Assembly (NCBI GenBank): GCA_036386835.1
Contig: DASVUX010000038.1
Coordinates: 62,001-126,000, forward strand
DNA from: 2-12-FULL-35-15 sp036386835
GTDB taxonomy: Bacteria; Bacteroidota; Bacteroidia; 2-12-FULL-35-15
DNA: 64,000 nt
Reading direction: 5' to 3'
Shown piece by piece: positions 53,431-62,859 of the stretch (the first letter of the stretch is position 1; the number at the start of each line of letters is the position of its first letter). The notes beneath the pieces were generated by a model. The model did not search any database, was not told where the DNA came from, and saw nothing but the letters and a program-made list of their open reading frames with translations. The translations under genes and the position numbers were made by a program.

Positions 53431-55638
53431 TTAAAAGAACCTTACAATGTGTTCTGTAATGTTTGCATTTCCTTTTAATGCATCGAACACTTCAAAATCA
53501 ACACGCGGTGCTATCTGCTGCATCTCTGCCATCTGCTGTGCTTTCATGTCTTTCTGCTCAGGTGCCGGAGTGATGGCATCCACATAAACTAGGAATACGC
53601 CTTCCCTGCCTTTTACAGGCTTGCTCATTGATTTTGCTTTCAGTGTTGAAACAACTCCCATCACTGCCGGTTCATTCGCTGATCCCGGGATTGCTGCTGT
53701 ATTAAAATTCACATTTGGTGCATTCTCAACCGCAAGCTTTAATTTCGCTGCAACTGACTCAATTGCCGCTCCGCCTGCCATCGCATCATTAAATTCTTTT
53801 GTAAACATTTCGGCTTTCTTCTCACGGATCACTTTCTCTGTTAATGCATCTTTCGACTCTTCCATGGAAGCAATTCCTTTTTCACGCACTTCTGTTAAAA
53901 CAGCTACGATGTATTTTGAGCCGAATTCCATTGGTTCTGATACTGCGCCTTTTTCTTTTTCATAAGCCCAGCGGATCAGCAATTTGGGATCCTCAAGACC
54001 CGGGATCGTCCTGTCGCTTTCTTTTATCGGCTCAGGGGAACGCTTGTTCAGCTTCTGGTCTATCACCGCTTTCTGGAACAATTCATTTGTATTGTATGTC
54101 CCGGCAAACTTGTTTGCTTCAGAATAAACGGCAGTTATTGTTTTTGAGCTCGGCTCTACTTTCTTGTCGATTGAAGCAACCTGCACTTTCTTTTGTGCTC
54201 CTTTGCTGTCAAGCACTTCAATGATGTGGTAACCGTAATTCGATTCTGCGATCACGATATCACCTTTTTTGTTGTCGAGCCCTGCATCAATAAACGCGGG
54301 TACAAACTGGCTCTTTGCATTCAGCCAACCATAATCTCCGCCTTTACCCATGTAATACTCACCGTCTTTTTTATCAGCCGGTTTTGTCTTACCACGGTCA
54401 TCAGAATATTTTTCCACCATGTCAGTGAATTTCCCTTTGCCCGATTTCAGTGCAGCAAGTAAGCTATCGGCTAATTTCTTTGCCTGCTCTTTTGTAAGCT
54501 TGGTATCGGAAGCTCCTGAACCTGCGTATGCAATAAGGATGTGACGCACTTTTGCCGAATCTGCAGATGTTTTCACCCCGGTTAATTTGGAGATCAGGTA
54601 TGTACCGTTCTCAAGGTACGGACCAACCACCGTTCCAACTTCTGATTTGAACATGATTGTATCGATCATTGGAGACAATGTTCCTGCGGCATGGTAGCCC
54701 TGGTCAACAAAACGACTGTCAGATTCAGAGATCACGAATGAAGAATCATCGGCAGGTTTCTGCTCTTTGAACTCAGCAGCTACTTTCTCAAGGTCCTTTT
54801 TCACGTTATCGAAATCTTCCTGGGAAGGCGCGATATCGTAAGTAATGTATTCCACCTTACGTGAAGCTTCCTGTTTGAATTCGTTCTGATGAGTTGAATA
54901 GTATTCGTTAAGCTCCGCCTCTGTCGGCTTGATCGTGCTGTCAGCAACCAGCTTGTAGTTCTTCACTACATACCTGATGTTCGCATTTGTGTTCTGTACG
55001 GTGTAGTTACGCTTTGCAACAGCAGTGGTAACATACAATCCTTTTTTGATGAGGTTGTTGTATTTTTCGATCACACGTACCTGGCGAACGTAATTCTCAA
55101 GCTGAAGCCATTGTGCTTCTTCTTCGTCCGTCATTGCCTGTGTGAACTCTTTTAATTTTACCGGGCTGATCTGACCTGTCTGAGGATCAGCGAAACGCTC
55201 GATGGCTCTTCCTGTCTGTGGATCGCTTAACTGGCGAACCAATGCTGAATGAGGGTTTTCAACCATAAGATCGTACAGTTCTTCATCAGATACCGCGATC
55301 CCCAGTTTTTCATATTCCTTCGTCATAACAAATTCATTGATCTGCTGGTTCCAGACCTGCTGAACGATCCCGTCTGTTTCGCTTTCAGTAAGGGAGGTCT
55401 TTCCGCTGCTGCGTTTCTGGTTTTCAACCGCCTCATCTACTTTTGGCTTAAAGTTCTCGTATTTTATCTTTTTACCTGCGATCTCTCCAACCAGCTGGTC
55501 GCTTCCGCCAAACATCGATTCAGGTGAACTGAATAAACCTGTTAATACAAATGCCATTAAAGCTATACCTACTATCGCCACTAATAAGCCCGAACGTTTA
55601 CGTAAACTTTCTAAAATACTGGTGTTATCGCTGCTCAT
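53431..55638 (-). CDS. PpiD/SurA-like membrane-anchored peptidylprolyl isomerase
   Basis: 735 residues. A single membrane helix near the N-terminus (GLLVAIVGIALMAFVLTGLF) follows a short cytosolic stretch (SSDNTSILESLRKRS). The SurA_N-like chaperone region (~45-250) is followed by a parvulin domain (~365-480; VRHILIAYAGSG, KKLADSLLAALKSGKGKFTDMVEKYSDD, GDYGWLNAKSQFVPAFIDA, SNYGYHIIEVLD) and a second, weaker parvulin-like half. It folds outer-membrane proteins in the periplasm. A minus-strand TATATTTG element lies about 65 bp upstream. Confidence 0.92.
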   Translation of the reverse strand: MSSDNTSILESLRKRSGLLVAIVGIALMAFVLTGLFSSPESMFGGSDQLVGEIAGKKIKYENFKPKVDEAVENQKRSSGKTSLTESETDGIVQQVWNQQINEFVMTKEYEKLGIAVSDEELYDLMVENPHSALVRQLSDPQTGRAIERFADPQTGQISPVKLKEFTQAMTDEEEAQWLQLENYVRQVRVIEKYNNLIKKGLYVTTAVAKRNYTVQNTNANIRYVVKNYKLVADSTIKPTEAELNEYYSTHQNEFKQEASRKVEYITYDIAPSQEDFDNVKKDLEKVAAEFKEQKPADDSSFVISESDSRFVDQGYHAAGTLSPMIDTIMFKSEVGTVVGPYLENGTYLISKLTGVKTSADSAKVRHILIAYAGSGASDTKLTKEQAKKLADSLLAALKSGKGKFTDMVEKYSDDRGKTKPADKKDGEYYMGKGGDYGWLNAKSQFVPAFIDAGLDNKKGDIVIAESNYGYHIIEVLDSKGAQKKVQVASIDKKVEPSSKTITAVYSEANKFAGTYNTNELFQKAVIDQKLNKRSPEPIKESDRTIPGLEDPKLLIRWAYEKEKGAVSEPMEFGSKYIVAVLTEVREKGIASMEESKDALTEKVIREKKAEMFTKEFNDAMAGGAAIESVAAKLKLAVENAPNVNFNTAAIPGSANEPAVMGVVSTLKAKSMSKPVKGREGVFLVYVDAITPAPEQKDMKAQQMAEMQQIAPRVDFEVFDALKGNANITEHIVRFF

Positions 55639-55699
55639 ATCAATTATATGTTATTTTGATTTTAATATCTAATGCTGTGTGTTGCCCTGTTAAGGGTTG

Positions 55700-55707
55700 C
55701 AAATATA
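55700..55707 (-). promoter_or_regulatory. Candidate -7 element of the PpiD-like gene
   Basis: Minus-strand TATATTTG matches TAnnTTTG exactly and lies 62 bp upstream of the ATG at 55638. No -33 TTG with good spacing is visible. Confidence 0.4.
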
Positions 55708-55779
55708 AGATTCTTAGGCAAATCCTGAAAATTTTATTGAAAATAAATCGGCCGTGGGGAAGAAATAAACAACTGATTA

Positions 55780-57042
55780 TCAGTCGTTTGGTTTTTGAAC
55801 CTTTAAATTGACCACTTCGATGCGCGTACGGGAAACGCCTGTGATAGTAAAGAGGAAGTTCTCGATCCGGATCTCCTCGTTAAGGCGCGGGATGCTCTCA
55901 TGGAAATGCATGATCAGTCCGCCAAGGGTTTCAACGTTATCAAGGATCGGTAATTTGAGGTGATATTTATGATTTACATAATCAGTTTCGAGTCTTGAAG
56001 AAAAAATGAATTCCATCTCCGAGACCTGCTTTTCAATGGTTTCTTCCTTGTCATGCTCATCTTCTATTTCACCGAAGATCTCTTCCATCACATCTTCCAT
56101 AGTAAGGATCCCGGAAGTTCCGCCAAATTCATCCACTACAACCACGATGCTTTTGTGCTGCTGGATAAAGACGGTAAGCACCTCGCTTGCAGCCATCGAT
56201 TCGGGAACAACGCTTACGGGAAGTAAGATGCTCCTGATGTTCTCCGGTTTTTTGAAGAGCTCTTTGGAATACACATACCCGATGATATTGTCAATATTCT
56301 GATGATAAATAAGAATCTTGGAAAGGCGTGTAGCGATGAACGATTGCTTCAGCTCTTCAATGGAAGTGTTCACATCCATTGCCACGAGCTCCGTTCGCGG
56401 AATCATACATTCCCGTGCTTTAACACTCGAAAAATCAAGGGCATTCTGGAAGATCTGGATCTCATGGTCCATTCCCGCTTTTTTCTCCACCGCTGATGTT
56501 CCTTCACGCACAAAGTTATCGAGGTCAATCATCGTAAATGCAGCATTCTCATTTTCAATCTTCACACGGAACAGATGTTTCAGGATAAATTCCGAGAGTC
56601 CGATCGTTACCATTACAAAAGGATACAGCACTCCGTACACAATGGTCAGGGGCAATGCGAAAAGGCTTAAGGTCTTGTTCGGATTGATACGGAAAAGACT
56701 CTTCGGCAAAAACTCTGCTGTTACCAGGATCAGCATGGTAGAAAGGAATGTGGACAGGAGCAGGATGAGGATCTTGGACGACATGTAATGTTCAAAAAAC
56801 ATTTTGAGTTCTTCATCCATGTAGATCCCAAACATTACAAGTGCAATATTGTTTCCGAGCAGCATGGTACCTAAATAACGCGAGGGGTATTTGCTGAAAT
56901 AAGCGAGGATCTTTGCAGCAAAATTACCCTGCTTGCTTTCCAGCTCTATGCGAAGCTTGTTGGAAGTAATGAATGCGATCTCACAGCCCGAAAAAAAGGC
57001 TGAAGCGATAAGGGTAATAAGAATGATGACGGAACTATGCAA
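55780..57042 (-). CDS. CNNM/CBS-domain protein of the hemolysin C/CorC family (GldE-like)
   Basis: 420 residues. The N-terminal CNNM region (~1-180) has four hydrophobic helices (VIILITLIASAFFSGCEIAFITSNK; YLGTMLLGNNIALVMFGIYM; ILILLLSTFLSTMLILVTAEFLPKSLFR). Two CBS domains follow (MIPRTELVAMDVN...; VPESMAASEVLTVFIQQHKSIVVVVDEFGGTSGILTMEDVMEEIFGEI) and a C-terminal CorC_HlyC domain (LETLGGLIMHF). In this phylum such a protein is often GldE, linked to gliding and T9SS, but the sequence alone does not separate GldE from generic CorC proteins. It starts 2 bp after the small membrane protein. Confidence 0.88.
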   Translation of the reverse strand: MHSSVIILITLIASAFFSGCEIAFITSNKLRIELESKQGNFAAKILAYFSKYPSRYLGTMLLGNNIALVMFGIYMDEELKMFFEHYMSSKILILLLSTFLSTMLILVTAEFLPKSLFRINPNKTLSLFALPLTIVYGVLYPFVMVTIGLSEFILKHLFRVKIENENAAFTMIDLDNFVREGTSAVEKKAGMDHEIQIFQNALDFSSVKARECMIPRTELVAMDVNTSIEELKQSFIATRLSKILIYHQNIDNIIGYVYSKELFKKPENIRSILLPVSVVPESMAASEVLTVFIQQHKSIVVVVDEFGGTSGILTMEDVMEEIFGEIEDEHDKEETIEKQVSEMEFIFSSRLETDYVNHKYHLKLPILDNVETLGGLIMHFHESIPRLNEEIRIENFLFTITGVSRTRIEVVNLKVQKPND

Positions 57043-57044
57043 TT

Positions 57045-57257
57045 CTATTTTTTCTCCTCTTTTGGTTTCTGTGAAGCCTCATATTTGATCCGGTGACGCC
57101 TGCGGACAGCATACATCAATCCGGCAACAAAGGTAAAAATAAGAAAAAATACGGAGTTTCCTTTATCCTGCGCAACGATATGATATGAGCAGAGCAGCAC
57201 GCCCACACAACCGATGATCAGCCAGAAAATTTCTAAGTAACGGAATGTTTTATTCAT
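57045..57257 (-). CDS. Small two-helix membrane protein
   Basis: 70 residues from the ATG at 57257 (MNKTFRYLEIFWLIIGCVGVLL); a longer frame to 57293 is less likely because it overlaps lptC more. Two membrane helices (EIFWLIIGCVGVLLCSYHIVA and NSVFFLIFTFVAGLMYAV) are followed by a basic tail (RRRHRIKYEASQKPKEEKK). Overlaps lptC by 8 bp and sits 2 bp before the CNNM gene, so it is translated with them. Function unknown. Confidence 0.7.
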   Translation of the reverse strand: MNKTFRYLEIFWLIIGCVGVLLCSYHIVAQDKGNSVFFLIFTFVAGLMYAVRRRHRIKYEASQKPKEEKK

Positions 57258-57864
57258 TTGTTGTATTTGTTTCTTTGTCAAATTGTTTATCATCCACCTG
57301 GATCACACCCTGCGGGCGAAGGATCTCATATTTTGAAAAATCCTGATCCGCTTTCAATCCCTCTCCCCAGATCACCTGTTCTTTCGTGGTGATCTTTACA
57401 AACTTATCGGTATAGATCTTTTTGGTTGCTGCATCCCATATAAGATGCTCCGTTTCCAGCTTATCACCTTTCTCGTTCACCACGCGCACATTGCGTTTGG
57501 CCTCCATCTTATCCATCCCCTTTGTGCTTTCATGACTGATACCATAATCTGCTTTCAGCCTGTTCTCTTCCTTTCCGAGTGAATTATAGAAGATCACCAG
57601 CATGCCTTTTGGCATTTCCGTATAATTCTTCTTCTCCACATTCCGGTCAACATACCGGTCCACCTGCGGGGCTGTAAGCTTTGCCCTTACGATTGCCGAA
57701 TCGCTGTAAAGCATTTCAACGTTCTTCTGCGCGTCCAGGGGAAGCTGTTCCTGGTTGGCCGATGTAACAGAATTCACCACTGCAATATCATTCTCACATG
57801 CAGTTAAGAGCAATAGAAATATAAGTAGAGGGAACAATTTAATATGGTGACAGACAACGCTCAT
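57250..57864 (-). CDS. lptC: LPS export ABC transporter periplasmic protein LptC
   Basis: 204 residues. Lipoprotein-type start (...LLIFLLLLTACEND), where most LptC proteins elsewhere have a plain membrane anchor; the lipobox form is common in this phylum. The mature part is the LptC beta-jellyroll: VEMLYSDSAIVRAKLTAPQVDRY, LKADYGISHESTKGMDKMEAKRNVRVVNEKGDKLETEHLIWDAATKKIYTDKFVKI, VIWGEGLKADQDF. It passes lipopolysaccharide from the inner-membrane transporter to LptA. It lies between an outer-membrane protein gene and a small membrane protein. Confidence 0.9.
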   Translation of the reverse strand: MSVVCHHIKLFPLLIFLLLLTACENDIAVVNSVTSANQEQLPLDAQKNVEMLYSDSAIVRAKLTAPQVDRYVDRNVEKKNYTEMPKGMLVIFYNSLGKEENRLKADYGISHESTKGMDKMEAKRNVRVVNEKGDKLETEHLIWDAATKKIYTDKFVKITTKEQVIWGEGLKADQDFSKYEILRPQGVIQVDDKQFDKETNTTNE

Positions 57865-57896
57865 TCAGGAATCAAAATAAATTAAATATGACCCGA

Positions 57897-59348
57897 TCAA
57901 TCGATCCTTGTTTTCTGGAACCAACGGTCGTTGATGGTAAAGCTGAGCGTTGATTTAAAGAATTCCTCACGGATCAAACCGTTAGTGGTAGTGCCGCGCT
58001 GGCCCACCTCAACCCCGATATTTACCATTGAAAAGCTTTTCAAAAGATAGTTGCCCGCTACCGGGAAGCCCATTCCAAATGAAACTGCATATTCTGTAAG
58101 CTGTGAGCTTTTCAGTTCAAGCGCTGTTTGTGCGTACCTTCCGCCAACACGGTAATGCACCCTCCTGAAATAGGTTTTGATACCGCTGGATTTGGCATTA
58201 GGCACGAATTGCGCCCCTGCTGAAACGCGCATACTGTTTTTTAATCCCTGCGTTTGGTTGAAAGCCTGGTAACTGCTCCAGTTCTGCATTGCAAAATCAG
58301 CTGCAAGCATCCAGCGTGTTCCTTTCTTTAATCCTATTCCGAAACCAAATGATAATGGCAGTGTAACTGATCCTTTGTGTCCTTCTACAAATTCAACAGT
58401 ATCTTTAACAATATCGAACCCTGCCGAGCTGTTGAAATAATTCACGGCAAGACTGTCAATCCGTGCGTTCACATCGGTTTGCGCGGCAAATGTCGCCCCA
58501 AACATGATCTTTACATTGTCTTTCAGATCGCGCCCGTTGAGTGAGTCGATGGTATGTGCGTATTGAATTCCGTAGTCGAAATAAACATCATTAAAACGGG
58601 TAGTTGTGGTGGATCTTGTATTGAACGTATTGGCAGAAGTGAATTCAGAAGCCCTTAAATGCTCAATGCTTCCAAACAGATAAGATACATTTCCGCCAAG
58701 TGAAAGGGAAGCCAGTGACTTCCTGTGGTTCATGATCTTTATGATCCTGTCGGGCCGGTTCTCAGCTTTCAGCCTTGCATATTTTGCTGAATTCCGGAAT
58801 ATTTTCGGCAGGCCGCTCAGAGGTTTAAAGCCTAAGCCAAAGTATGCCTGGCTCATTCCGCCATTACCTTCATATTTATAATTTACCCTTCCGATGTTAT
58901 CCAGGATCCTGGTATCGGCCAGGTTATATCCCACGGAACTGAAAGGCACAAGTCCAAAACTCGCACCGATCCATTTTTTAATAGGGAAAGCAATTGAAAC
59001 ATAACCGAAAGAAGCATTGTTAATATTCTTTTTTGTATCCGCACTCTGAAGGCGCAGGCGGTTATAATTCATTCCCAGTTCAGCAGTAGTAAGATAAACA
59101 CCTGAGTACGATGCCGGATTTGTACTGTTGATGAAAAAAAGCGGGGTGGTATCATTCTGCATTGCGATGGAAGTCCCTCCCATGGCAAAACCTTGTCCGT
59201 AAACGCGGCTGTTCACATCACCAACACCGTAGCGCGAGTAAGGTGAACTTGTATTTTGGGCGAAGGTCTTGTTATTTAAGGAGTGCAGCAGGTGCAGTAC
59301 AGAGAATACCAGGATTATTGTTTTAAGCTTAGCGCCTGAAATGATCAT
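57897..59348 (-). CDS. Outer-membrane beta-barrel protein
   Basis: 483 residues. Signal peptide (MIISGAKLKTIILVFSVLHLLHSLNNKTFAQ). The mature start NTSSPYSRYGVGDVNSRVYGQGFAMGGTSIAM is typical of an unnamed family in this phylum that resembles FadL-type barrels, with many alternating strands and an aromatic end (STLSFTINDRWFQKTRID). It overlaps the coaX stop by 4 bp (ATGA) and lies 32 bp before lptC, a pairing I recall from this phylum. Cargo unknown. Confidence 0.8.
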   Translation of the reverse strand: MIISGAKLKTIILVFSVLHLLHSLNNKTFAQNTSSPYSRYGVGDVNSRVYGQGFAMGGTSIAMQNDTTPLFFINSTNPASYSGVYLTTAELGMNYNRLRLQSADTKKNINNASFGYVSIAFPIKKWIGASFGLVPFSSVGYNLADTRILDNIGRVNYKYEGNGGMSQAYFGLGFKPLSGLPKIFRNSAKYARLKAENRPDRIIKIMNHRKSLASLSLGGNVSYLFGSIEHLRASEFTSANTFNTRSTTTTRFNDVYFDYGIQYAHTIDSLNGRDLKDNVKIMFGATFAAQTDVNARIDSLAVNYFNSSAGFDIVKDTVEFVEGHKGSVTLPLSFGFGIGLKKGTRWMLAADFAMQNWSSYQAFNQTQGLKNSMRVSAGAQFVPNAKSSGIKTYFRRVHYRVGGRYAQTALELKSSQLTEYAVSFGMGFPVAGNYLLKSFSMVNIGVEVGQRGTTTNGLIREEFFKSTLSFTINDRWFQKTRID

Positions 59349-60088
59349 ATTGCTTCTTTATACTTCTGTTTATTGTGTTCCAATATCCGGTTCAATCCCT
59401 TAAGGATGAGAAATTGGTCTGCAAAGATGGGTTTTTTTAGCCGTTTAGCAAAAAAATCGGCATCTCCGCCTGTTAAAAAAACCTTTATATTGTTAAAGCG
59501 TTCGCTGTATTGCTCTACGAAGCCATTCACTTCCGCAGCAGCCCCAAGCTGTACACCGCCCAGGATACTTTGTGATGTGTCGTTGCCGATAAGTGAACCG
59601 AAGCCCTCATCAGCTTCCAGCAAAGGCAGCCGTGAAGTAAAACTATGAAGCGCCCTGAAGCGCATCTTCAATCCCGGGGAGATGGCCCCTCCTATGTATT
59701 CATTTGCTGCATTCACATAATTGTACTTGATGCATGTTCCCGCATCTATTACAAGGATATCCTGCCCGGGGGCAATTTCATTCGCCCCGATTGCAGCTGC
59801 GAGCCGGTCGCTTCCGAGCGTTGCAGCAGACCGGTAAGAATTTTTAATCGGCAGAGGCGTCTCTGAACTGAACAGCAGTACAGGCATCCTGCTTTTCAGC
59901 ACTGCAACCAATGCATCGATATCATCCACCACACTCCCGATGATGCAATGACTGAAACTGTATTTAGACAGGTAATCCGAAACAAGGAATTCATCCACGG
60001 AGGCAAACGCCTCTGAATGCTTCAGCGTACTTCCTTCAAATGCCGCAGCTTTCAGGCGGGTATTCCCTATGTCGATTACGAGGTTCAT
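59345..60088 (-). CDS. coaX: Type III pantothenate kinase
   Basis: 247 residues. First step of coenzyme A synthesis: ATP-dependent phosphorylation of pantothenate. Phosphate-binding loop IDIGNTRLK at the N-terminus, pantothenate motif GSDR (92-95), second phosphate loop IDAGTCIKY (Asp115), and GGAISPGLKMRFRALHSFTSRLP. It is the first gene of a minus-strand group with an outer-membrane protein and lptC. A TACTTTTG element lies just before the start. Confidence 0.95.
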   Translation of the reverse strand: MNLVIDIGNTRLKAAAFEGSTLKHSEAFASVDEFLVSDYLSKYSFSHCIIGSVVDDIDALVAVLKSRMPVLLFSSETPLPIKNSYRSAATLGSDRLAAAIGANEIAPGQDILVIDAGTCIKYNYVNAANEYIGGAISPGLKMRFRALHSFTSRLPLLEADEGFGSLIGNDTSQSILGGVQLGAAAEVNGFVEQYSERFNNIKVFLTGGDADFFAKRLKKPIFADQFLILKGLNRILEHNKQKYKEAI

Positions 60089-60093
60089 CCTTG

Positions 60094-60101
60094 CAAAAGT
60101 A
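60094..60101 (-). promoter_or_regulatory. Candidate -7 element of coaX
   Basis: Minus-strand TACTTTTG matches TAnnTTTG, 5 bp upstream of the ATG at 60088. A TTG lies 24 bases further up. If used, the message would have almost no leader. Confidence 0.4.
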
Positions 60102-60237
60102 GTGATAAAAAACTTATAGGAACCGCAAGATCGTGCGGCCTTGCCCCGTCCGGGAATGACCGCAGGAATATGACCCGCAACACGATGACTGAGCGAAAAG
60201 TATTTCTAAATTATTAATTATTAAATTTAGAACCTGT

Positions 60238-62451
60238 ATGACAAGAATACTTTTGCTCCTTTCCTTCCTCATTATCCGCTTCAGCTGCTTTGCGCAGACA
60301 ACAGCGATCGATTCATTAAAATCCGAACTTTTAAAAGCGGATCATGATTCAACCCGTTGTAAGGTATTAAGTACGCTTATTGAGCAGGAAGGCTCAGAAG
60401 ATATCTGGCCGGTTTACAATGCTCAGTTAAAGGAACTCAGCAAAAAGAATATTGCTAACAGTTCCGGGGATTTAAGAGATTTCTTCAGGCAATATTATGC
60501 ACTCGCACTCAACAATGCAGGTTATCTTGCCATGCAGGAGGGTAATTCCTACGAAGCGTATGAGCATTACAAACTTACGCTTGACATCTTTATAAGCCTT
60601 AATGACAAAAGCGGTATTGCATCAGCGTTCCTTAACATGGGCCAGGTTTTCCGGCAGGAAGGAAATATCAGTAAAGCATTGGAATTCTATCACAAAGCCC
60701 TGAAGCTGTATATAGAAATTAACCATAAACCGGGAGTGGCTACTTCCTATAATAATATAGGTTTTGTGTTCGACAGCCAGGGAGAGATCGCACAGGCCCT
60801 TGACTATTATGAAAAGGCCCTGGTTATTTATGCGGAGATTGATGACAGGGAAGGCATAGCGACTGCCAATGCCAATATTGGATTTATTTATTCCGTCCAT
60901 GGTAATCCAGAATGTAAAGGCAGTGTTGAAGAATGCAAACGGTCATCTGTTATCAAAGCTATCGCTTACCTGGAAAGGTCTGTGCAGATCAGGGAAGAGA
61001 TCGGTGATCCTTACGGGCTTGCCAGTTCACTCAATATTATTGGCGGCATCTATGACAATTACGGTGATCCTGGGTGTGATGCTTCAAAAACCAGTTGTGC
61101 GGAAGAAAGCAAAGCCAAAGCGCTGGCTCTTTTCCTGCGGGCTTTAGAATTAAGACGTAAAACAAATAACACCCTCGGGCTCTCCCACTCATATTACAGT
61201 CTGGCAGAACACATGCTAAAAACGGGCAAAACCGCTAAAGCGCTTGAATATGCCCAGGCGGGCATGAAAGCTTCACAGGAGCTCCAATCCCCGGAGCGTA
61301 TAAAGGACGCTGCTTTTCTGCTGCAAAAGATCTACGAGGAACAGAAAAATTATCCGGAATCACTGAAGATGTACCAATTGTATGTGAGGATGAAAGATAG
61401 TGTGTTCAATGAAGAAACCAAAAGAAGCGCCATCAGAAAAGGTTTCCAGATAGAGTACGAAAAGCAGTCGGCTACAGACAGCATTAAGAATGTAGCTAAG
61501 ATCAACGAAGAAAGGATCAAGAACGAAGCAGCAATCAAACAACAGCGGTCCTATACTTATGGCGGCCTGATTGGATTTGCTCTTATGCTGCTTGTCGCGG
61601 TGATCTCCTTCCGTGCCTTTCGTCACAAACAAAAAGCAAATCTGATCATCACCGCGCAAAAAGCATTTTCGGATCAGCAGAAACTGATTATTGAACATAA
61701 ACAAAAAGAGATCATTGATTCGATCAATTATGCTAAAAGGCTGCAGGAGGCGATCTTGCCGCCAAAGCAATTTATTGACCGCCATATCCCCGAAAATTTT
61801 ATCATTTATCAGCCGAAGGACCTGGTAGCAGGTGATTTTTACTGGGCGGAATTTAAAAACGACAGGTTTTTCATTGCAGCGGCTGACAGTACGGGACATG
61901 GTGTTCCTGGAGCCTTGGTTTCAGTGGTTTGCGGGAATGCATTGAACCGTGCGGTAAAAGAATTCGGTTTACATGAAACAGGAAAGATCCTTGATAAAAC
62001 AAGAGAGTTGGTTCTAGAGACATTTGAAAGAAGTACAAATGATGTGAAAGACGGGATGGACATTTCCCTGCTCTGCATTGATATGACAACCAGGGAAGTT
62101 AGCTGGAGCGGAGCGAATAATCCTTTATGGTATATTCAAAATAACGAACTGAAAGAGATAAAGGCAGACAAGCAGCCGATCGGGAAAACGGATGACCCTA
62201 AGCCATTTACCACGCACAGGATTGATTATAAAGAAGGTACTTTGTTTTATCTATTTACCGATGGCATGGCCGATCAGTTTGGCGGTCCAAACGGAAAGAA
62301 GTTCAAATACAAACAGTTGGCGGAGCTTTTTATTAAAAATTCTCAACTGGAACCTAACGGGCAATCCAGGGAAATACTACGGTCGTTTATAGAATGGAAA
62401 GGAGAGCTGGAACAGGTGGATGATGTGTGTATCATCGGTGTAAGGCTGTAA
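60238..62451 (+). CDS. TPR-containing SpoIIE-type serine phosphatase
   Basis: 737 residues. Signal peptide (MTRILLLLSFLIIRFSCFAQ), seven to eight TPRs (~75-400; GYLAMQEGNSYEAYEHYKLTLDIF, GQVFRQEGNISKALEFYHKALKLY, GFVFDSQGEIAQALDYYEKALVIY), one membrane helix (YGGLIGFALMLLVAVISFRAF near 440-460), a coiled coil, then a PP2C/SpoIIE domain (~500-737): YQPKDLVAGDFYWAEF, DSTGHGVPGALVSVV, DGMDISLLCID, LFTDGMADQFGG, DDVCIIGVRL. The metal-binding aspartates are kept. TPRs would face the periplasm, the phosphatase the cytosol. Common in this phylum; targets unknown. A near-consensus promoter (TAAATTTA) lies just upstream. Confidence 0.93.
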   Translation: MTRILLLLSFLIIRFSCFAQTTAIDSLKSELLKADHDSTRCKVLSTLIEQEGSEDIWPVYNAQLKELSKKNIANSSGDLRDFFRQYYALALNNAGYLAMQEGNSYEAYEHYKLTLDIFISLNDKSGIASAFLNMGQVFRQEGNISKALEFYHKALKLYIEINHKPGVATSYNNIGFVFDSQGEIAQALDYYEKALVIYAEIDDREGIATANANIGFIYSVHGNPECKGSVEECKRSSVIKAIAYLERSVQIREEIGDPYGLASSLNIIGGIYDNYGDPGCDASKTSCAEESKAKALALFLRALELRRKTNNTLGLSHSYYSLAEHMLKTGKTAKALEYAQAGMKASQELQSPERIKDAAFLLQKIYEEQKNYPESLKMYQLYVRMKDSVFNEETKRSAIRKGFQIEYEKQSATDSIKNVAKINEERIKNEAAIKQQRSYTYGGLIGFALMLLVAVISFRAFRHKQKANLIITAQKAFSDQQKLIIEHKQKEIIDSINYAKRLQEAILPPKQFIDRHIPENFIIYQPKDLVAGDFYWAEFKNDRFFIAAADSTGHGVPGALVSVVCGNALNRAVKEFGLHETGKILDKTRELVLETFERSTNDVKDGMDISLLCIDMTTREVSWSGANNPLWYIQNNELKEIKADKQPIGKTDDPKPFTTHRIDYKEGTLFYLFTDGMADQFGGPNGKKFKYKQLAELFIKNSQLEPNGQSREILRSFIEWKGELEQVDDVCIIGVRL

Positions 62452-62565
62452 CCAGGCATTTGTTATGCCAATCGCAATCCCAACTCCGGACAACAAGGCC
62501 AACAGGTTTTAAATAGCATCCACCCTGATCACGATTAAAATTTGCTAAAAAGCTAAAATAATTTT

Positions 62566-62592
62566 TTGGTTTTAATAATTTTCTTACATTTG
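62566..62592 (+). promoter_or_regulatory. Promoter of the tRNA-Phe gene
   Basis: TTG (62566-62568), 16 bases, then TACATTTG (62585-62592), a full TAnnTTTG match. The tRNA starts 20 bases after it. Spacing is slightly short. Confidence 0.6.
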
Positions 62593-62611
62593 CCCTCCGA
62601 ATAAATGAGCT

Positions 62612-62684
62612 GGTGCCTTAGCTCAGATGGTAGAGCAAAGGACTGAAAATCCTTGTGTCCCTGGTTCGATCCCTGGAGGCACCA
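62612..62684 (+). tRNA. tRNA-Phe (anticodon GAA)
   Basis: 73 bases with acceptor stem GGTGCCT/AGGCACC, D arm GCTCAGATGGTAGAGC, anticodon arm AGGA-CTGAAAA-TCCT with GAA at 62645-62647, T arm CCTGGTTCGATCCCTGG region and discriminator A. The 3' CCA is not encoded. Strong promoter upstream and terminator downstream. Confidence 0.97.
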
Positions 62685-62694
62685 CTTTTTTAAA

Positions 62695-62728
62695 AGAAGC
62701 ACATCAGAAATGATGTGCTTCTTTTTTT
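62695..62728 (+). terminator. Intrinsic terminator after tRNA-Phe
   Basis: A 12-bp perfect stem AGAAGCACATCA (62695-62706) / TGATGTGCTTCT (62711-62722) with a GAAA tetraloop and a seven-T run. Confidence 0.92.
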
Positions 62729-62859
62729 GTCCCTTCGGGAGGTTTAGCCACTCTGCAAATCAGAGACACTAAGAATTAGCTGCATTCCACAAATTTGTCA
62801 GATGTATAACTTAAAATATTATCTGAGGAAATAATCTGTTTAAGGGGAATAAAGAATAA

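Noticed and set aside
60122..60137. Hairpin CCGCA/TGCGG between coaX and the phosphatase gene as a terminator
   Set aside because: It has only a 5-bp stem and no U-run on either strand, and lies between divergent starts.
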